Source: Anaerolineales bacterium UBA3905
GTDB taxonomy: Bacteria; Chloroflexota; Anaerolineae; Caldilineales; Caldilineaceae
Length of the DNA stretch: 14,687 nt
NCBI GenBank assembly: GCA_002391565.1
Contig: DGFH01000378.1
Coordinates: 1 to 14,687, forward strand
Direction: 5' to 3'
Position 1 is the stretch's first letter. Each line of letters begins with the position of its first letter. Shown in pieces: positions 11,612 to 14,687 of this stretch. The notes under the pieces are model-generated. The model did no database searches and had not been told where the DNA came from. It was given only the letters and a program-made list of their open reading frames with translations. The position numbers were made by a program, and so were the translations under genes.

Positions 11612-14600
11612 TTATCCGCTCTCCACAATGCGAATCTCTTCCTCACTCAGCCCATACAACGCATAGACCAGCCGGTCGATCTGCTGATCCGCGGCGGCAA
11701 TCTGGGCAGCGAGCACGCTCTGCTCGTGCGGCGTGCGCGCGGCCTGCCGTTGCCGGTGCAGCGCCAGCATCTGCTCCACCAACCGCACCATCTGGTCGTG
11801 GCGGGCGACGTCGGCGCAGTCGCTGAAGTCGATGGTGCGGATGGGGAGTTGTTCGATGAAGCGTTTGCCGTATGACCAATAGCCACCGCGAAAAGGTGAG
11901 CTAATTCGATGAAGGTAATAATCAGATAACTTTGAATTAAGAATGCCAGCTACATACTCTATCGAAATGTCACTGTGGACGAGTAGGCCGTAATATGGCC
12001 CGTTGCCTCCTCCGGTGAAGTAGATGCCTAAATCGTCAATGGTGTAGCGCCCATTCTTGGAGATGACCTGAACGATTAGCTTTCGACCTGCGAAAAGAAA
12101 CAGGTTCTTGGGATACACATAGGCGTACCATCGCTCATGCGCCATTTTTCCATTCTCTCGTCCTGCTAATGGTTTCTTGCATTGAGTCAAGAAGGACGCT
12201 GTCTTGGGGGCCAACGTCTCGATCTCTGACCACGAAATGAGTCCGTTGGCATTGTATGGAAACAGTAAATAGTGTGCGGGTTGAGGTTGTACATAACGCT
12301 CTATCGTTACGCCCTTGATAAATGGGCGCAGATAGGCTGTCTCTAGCTCAAGTTCTTGGTCGAGATATTTAGAATACACCACAACATTGTTGCCAACTTC
12401 TCTGCGAGCTTCAAGGATGTAGATCGGGTCAGCGCTCGTGACGATTCCCTGAAAGATATGCGTACACACATCGCCGAGTTTCGTCGGCAAAATGCTGAGC
12501 CGTTCGAACAAGCTATGTCCACTCAAGGCGCTGAAGTTCCAATCGCTGATGTCAGAGACGAGAATATGTTGAGCCTCGCTTTGACTGTCTGGCTTCTGTC
12601 GCCACGCCGCCAAATCATGCGCCTGCACAAACCGGAACTCCTGCTGCGCTGCCTTGCTCAAGAACAGCAGACAGGTGTAGGTCGTCACGCCGGCAAAGAC
12701 CTGCTGGTCGCCAAAGTGGACGATCTCCTCCAGGTGTTGCCCGGCGGCGATGAGCTGGCGCAGCGGCGCGCCGTACTGGGCGTTGAAAAATTTGTGCGGC
12801 AGGATGAAGCCCAGCCGCCCCGCCGCGTTGAGCAGTTCCAGCGCCTTTTCCACAAAGACGACGTAGAGGTCGTAGTTGCCCTTGCTCGCCGCCCGGTAGC
12901 GCCGCTTGTAATACTCCACCTCGCGCGGCGCCCATTCCTTCATCGCCTGGATGCGCACGTAGGGCGGGTTGCCCACAATGCCGTCAAAGCCGCCCTGCGC
13001 AAAGACCGCCGGAAACGCCGCGTGCCAGTCGAAGACGTTGAGGCGATACGCCTCTTCCGCATCGAGCAGCGCCATCTGCCCGTCGTAAAATTCTGGCCCG
13101 ATCAGCGAATTGCCACAGCGGATGTTCTGGTTCAGGTCGGGCAGAATGCGTTGCGGCAGCAGGGCAAGCTGCGGCGCCAGCGTCTGCCCGGTCTCGCCCT
13201 CCAGCAGCTTGAGCAGCAGCGAGAGCTTGGTCACCTCCACCGCCTGCGGGTCGATGTCCACGCCGTAGATGTGGTCGAGCAGGATGCGCTTGCGTTCGTC
13301 GAGCGTCAGCCGCCATTCACCCAGCGGCGTGCGGTAGAGGCGCGGGCTGCGTCCGCGCGCCCACTTCTCGGCGTTGTCGGCGGCGTATTGCGCCAGGTGC
13401 CAATCCAGCAGGTGCTGGTAGAGCGTGATCAAAAAGATGCCGGAGCCGCACGCCATGTCGAGCAGGCGCAGCTTCGCCGCGGTTGCCACTGTCCTGCCGT
13501 CCAGCAGCCGCGCCAGCACCTGTCGCACGATATAGTCGGCGATGAACTCCGGCGTATAGACCACGCCGCCCGCCTTGCGCACCTCCGGCTTTTCCTCGAT
13601 CTTGACCTGGCGTCCCGGCGTGAGGCGCGCCACCTTGCCCAAAAAGCGCTCGTAAACCTGCCCCAGAATGCCGGCGGGCAGCACCGAAAACTCGTAGGGG
13701 CTGTCGGGATAGTAGAGATGCTTGAAAATGTCCTTGAGCACCTTGTCGTCGAGCGTCAAGCCTGGCGTCAGCGTGTCGGGCGCGGTGCTCTGTCCCTTTT
13801 CCGCGCTGAAGTGGAACAGCCCTGAGTTGTAGCGCCGATCCGCCTCCAGGAACTTCTGCACCAGCCGCGCATAGAGCTGCGTTCCGTTCTGCAAGCCCAT
13901 CAGCTCGCCGTAGGGTTCCAGCCCGCGATCCTCGCAGATGCGCAGGAAGATGATGCGGTCGATGGTCTGCTGCACGGCGAAGTTGAGTTCGCGCGCGCTC
14001 AAGCCGGGGTTGCGCAGCGCCAGGTTGCGCGCCAGCAGCTCACGCCAGCGTTCGATCTCTTCCAGGAACGCCGTATCCACCTCCGCCGTGCCCTTTTGGG
14101 CTTTGTGCGATTCGGCGAAGTGATCGAAGGAGCCTTTGAGAATCGCCTCCTTGCTGAAGACGCTGGCGATCTCGTCCCACCGTTCCAGATAATCGGTGTA
14201 GCGCAGATAGAGCACGCGCGCGGTGCTCGCCGGGTCGCTCTTGTCGGGCTTGATACGGCAATCGTAGACTGCGAACTCCTCGAAGTCGCTGAGGATGCTC
14301 AACGGCAGTTTGGCGCTCCACGCATAGCGGCGCAGTTGATAGGCGGGGTGGATGTCTTCCTTGATGTTGACCGCCGGCTTTTTCGCCTCCAGAAAGAACT
14401 TGCGCACGCCGCCGATGCGAAAGGCGTAGTCGGGCGCTTTGGTCACGCCCGCCACCTTGACGGCGTCCTCGTGGATCACCTCTTTGTAGGCGGCGGCGTA
14501 GCCCTGTTCGTTGTCCACGTCCCAGCCCAGCGCCTTGAAAAGCGGATTGAGAAACTCGACGCGCAGTTGCTCCTCGTTGTAGGTGTTCTGTTTGTAGGTG

Positions 14601-14656
14601 GTGAGATGCTGGTGAAAACGCTCGACCAGAGCGACGACGGTGGCTGGCGCCGGCAT
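11612..14656 (-). CDS. Type IIG restriction endonuclease-adenine methyltransferase (Eco57I-like)
   Basis: A single-chain R-M enzyme of ~1014 residues; numbering here starts at a TTG at 14665, three codons before the preferred ATG at 14656, which has AAAGG nine bases upstream. N-terminal nuclease domain: PD (78-79) and EAK (93-95) form a PD-(D/E)xK site. A helical linker follows (~200-370). The N6-adenine methyltransferase has SAM motif DMACGSG (403-409) and catalytic NPPY (566-569). The TaqI-C-like target-recognition domain (~690-935) ends with SPFRGGYWSYGKRFIEQLP, followed by a helical tail. It cuts and methylates its own asymmetric site. All active-site motifs are intact. The recognition part is AT-richer than its surroundings. 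The tail recurs as two stubs at 8841-8932 and 9836-10019. DUF6883 and DUF4926 follow in the same operon. Recognition sequence unknown. Confidence 0.95.
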   Translation of the reverse strand: MPAPATVVALVERFHQHLTTYKQNTYNEEQLRVEFLNPLFKALGWDVDNEQGYAAAYKEVIHEDAVKVAGVTKAPDYAFRIGGVRKFFLEAKKPAVNIKEDIHPAYQLRRYAWSAKLPLSILSDFEEFAVYDCRIKPDKSDPASTARVLYLRYTDYLERWDEIASVFSKEAILKGSFDHFAESHKAQKGTAEVDTAFLEEIERWRELLARNLALRNPGLSARELNFAVQQTIDRIIFLRICEDRGLEPYGELMGLQNGTQLYARLVQKFLEADRRYNSGLFHFSAEKGQSTAPDTLTPGLTLDDKVLKDIFKHLYYPDSPYEFSVLPAGILGQVYERFLGKVARLTPGRQVKIEEKPEVRKAGGVVYTPEFIADYIVRQVLARLLDGRTVATAAKLRLLDMACGSGIFLITLYQHLLDWHLAQYAADNAEKWARGRSPRLYRTPLGEWRLTLDERKRILLDHIYGVDIDPQAVEVTKLSLLLKLLEGETGQTLAPQLALLPQRILPDLNQNIRCGNSLIGPEFYDGQMALLDAEEAYRLNVFDWHAAFPAVFAQGGFDGIVGNPPYVRIQAMKEWAPREVEYYKRRYRAASKGNYDLYVVFVEKALELLNAAGRLGFILPHKFFNAQYGAPLRQLIAAGQHLEEIVHFGDQQVFAGVTTYTCLLFLSKAAQQEFRFVQAHDLAAWRQKPDSQSEAQHILVSDISDWNFSALSGHSLFERLSILPTKLGDVCTHIFQGIVTSADPIYILEARREVGNNVVVYSKYLDQELELETAYLRPFIKGVTIERYVQPQPAHYLLFPYNANGLISWSEIETLAPKTASFLTQCKKPLAGRENGKMAHERWYAYVYPKNLFLFAGRKLIVQVISKNGRYTIDDLGIYFTGGGNGPYYGLLVHSDISIEYVAGILNSKLSDYYLHRISSPFRGGYWSYGKRFIEQLPIRTIDFSDCADVARHDQMVRLVEQMLALHRQRQAARTPHEQSVLAAQIAAADQQIDRLVYALYGLSEEEIRIVESG

Positions 14657-14687
14657 ACATGACAACCTTTCGGGATGATGGCGTAAT
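14657..14687. other. Upstream edge of R-M gene
   Basis: Only 31 bases remain above the chosen start. They include AAAGG (14666-14670), the likely ribosome-binding site, and the alternative in-frame TTG at 14663-14665. The promoter lies outside the window. Confidence 0.5.

Noticed and set aside
12356..13825. 489-codon plus-strand ORF opposite the R-M gene
   Set aside because: Shadow of the methyltransferase coding frame; no domain is visible, and the real gene has all motifs on the other strand.
11612..14656. Type I R-M or BREX PglX methyltransferase
   Set aside because: No hsdS/hsdR or BREX genes are in the window. An N-terminal PD-ExK nuclease fused to the methyltransferase and a TaqI-C-like recognition domain fit type IIG better.

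Overview
The window is high-GC bacterial chromosomal DNA and probably comes from a metagenome-assembled or short-read genome: its first 19 bases are exactly the Tn5/Nextera mosaic end, an untrimmed library adapter. No rRNA or tRNA is present to fix the taxonomy. The mix of an Fe-S (6-4)-type photolyase, a stand-alone proline dehydrogenase, a long DinG-type helicase, and DUF433/DUF5615 and DUF4926/DUF6883 small-gene pairs most resembles Chloroflexota (Caldilinea/Anaerolineae-like). This is inference from protein style and is held loosely.

Layout. (1) 1-309: adapter plus a non-coding stretch with a 17-bp-arm inverted repeat. (2) 310-1839 (+): Fe-S bacterial cryptochrome/photolyase. (3) 1926-8782 (all -): an ordinary housekeeping block. 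In transcription order it reads DinG-family Fe-S helicase; then proline dehydrogenase -> GNAT acetyltransferase -> truncated haemoglobin (15-bp gap, then an ATGA overlap); then DEAD-box RNA helicase -> SIS-domain sugar-phosphate isomerase, joined across a 16-bp tandem duplication. (4) 8783-11261 (-): an accessory region of small toxin-antitoxin-type genes, several broken, mixed with palindromic repeats and two orphan fragments of a restriction-modification gene tail. (5) 11265-14665 (-): a full-length Eco57I-like type IIG restriction-methyltransferase followed within a few bases by DUF6883 and DUF4926 genes, apparently one operon.

The interesting part is 8.8-14.7 kb. The last ~75 codons of the type IIG gene occur again, as decayed stubs, at 9836-10019 and 8841-8932, each lying among small TA-like genes. 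One stub has lost 52 bp between two GCAGCG hexamers. The target-recognition part of the intact gene is clearly AT-richer than the rest, so it looks exchanged. Between the genes lie several families of palindromes. They include GTAG-headed REP/inverse-REP units, a 15-bp-stem hairpin between 7-bp direct repeats that sits where a DUF5615 toxin body should be, and a ~180-bp head-to-head element with 24-bp terminal inverted repeats. In that last element four hairpins keep a TCAA/TTGA loop while their stems change in a compensatory way. Together this looks like a defence/addiction locus rebuilt repeatedly by recombination and by small non-autonomous palindromic elements whose mobilising enzyme is not in the window.
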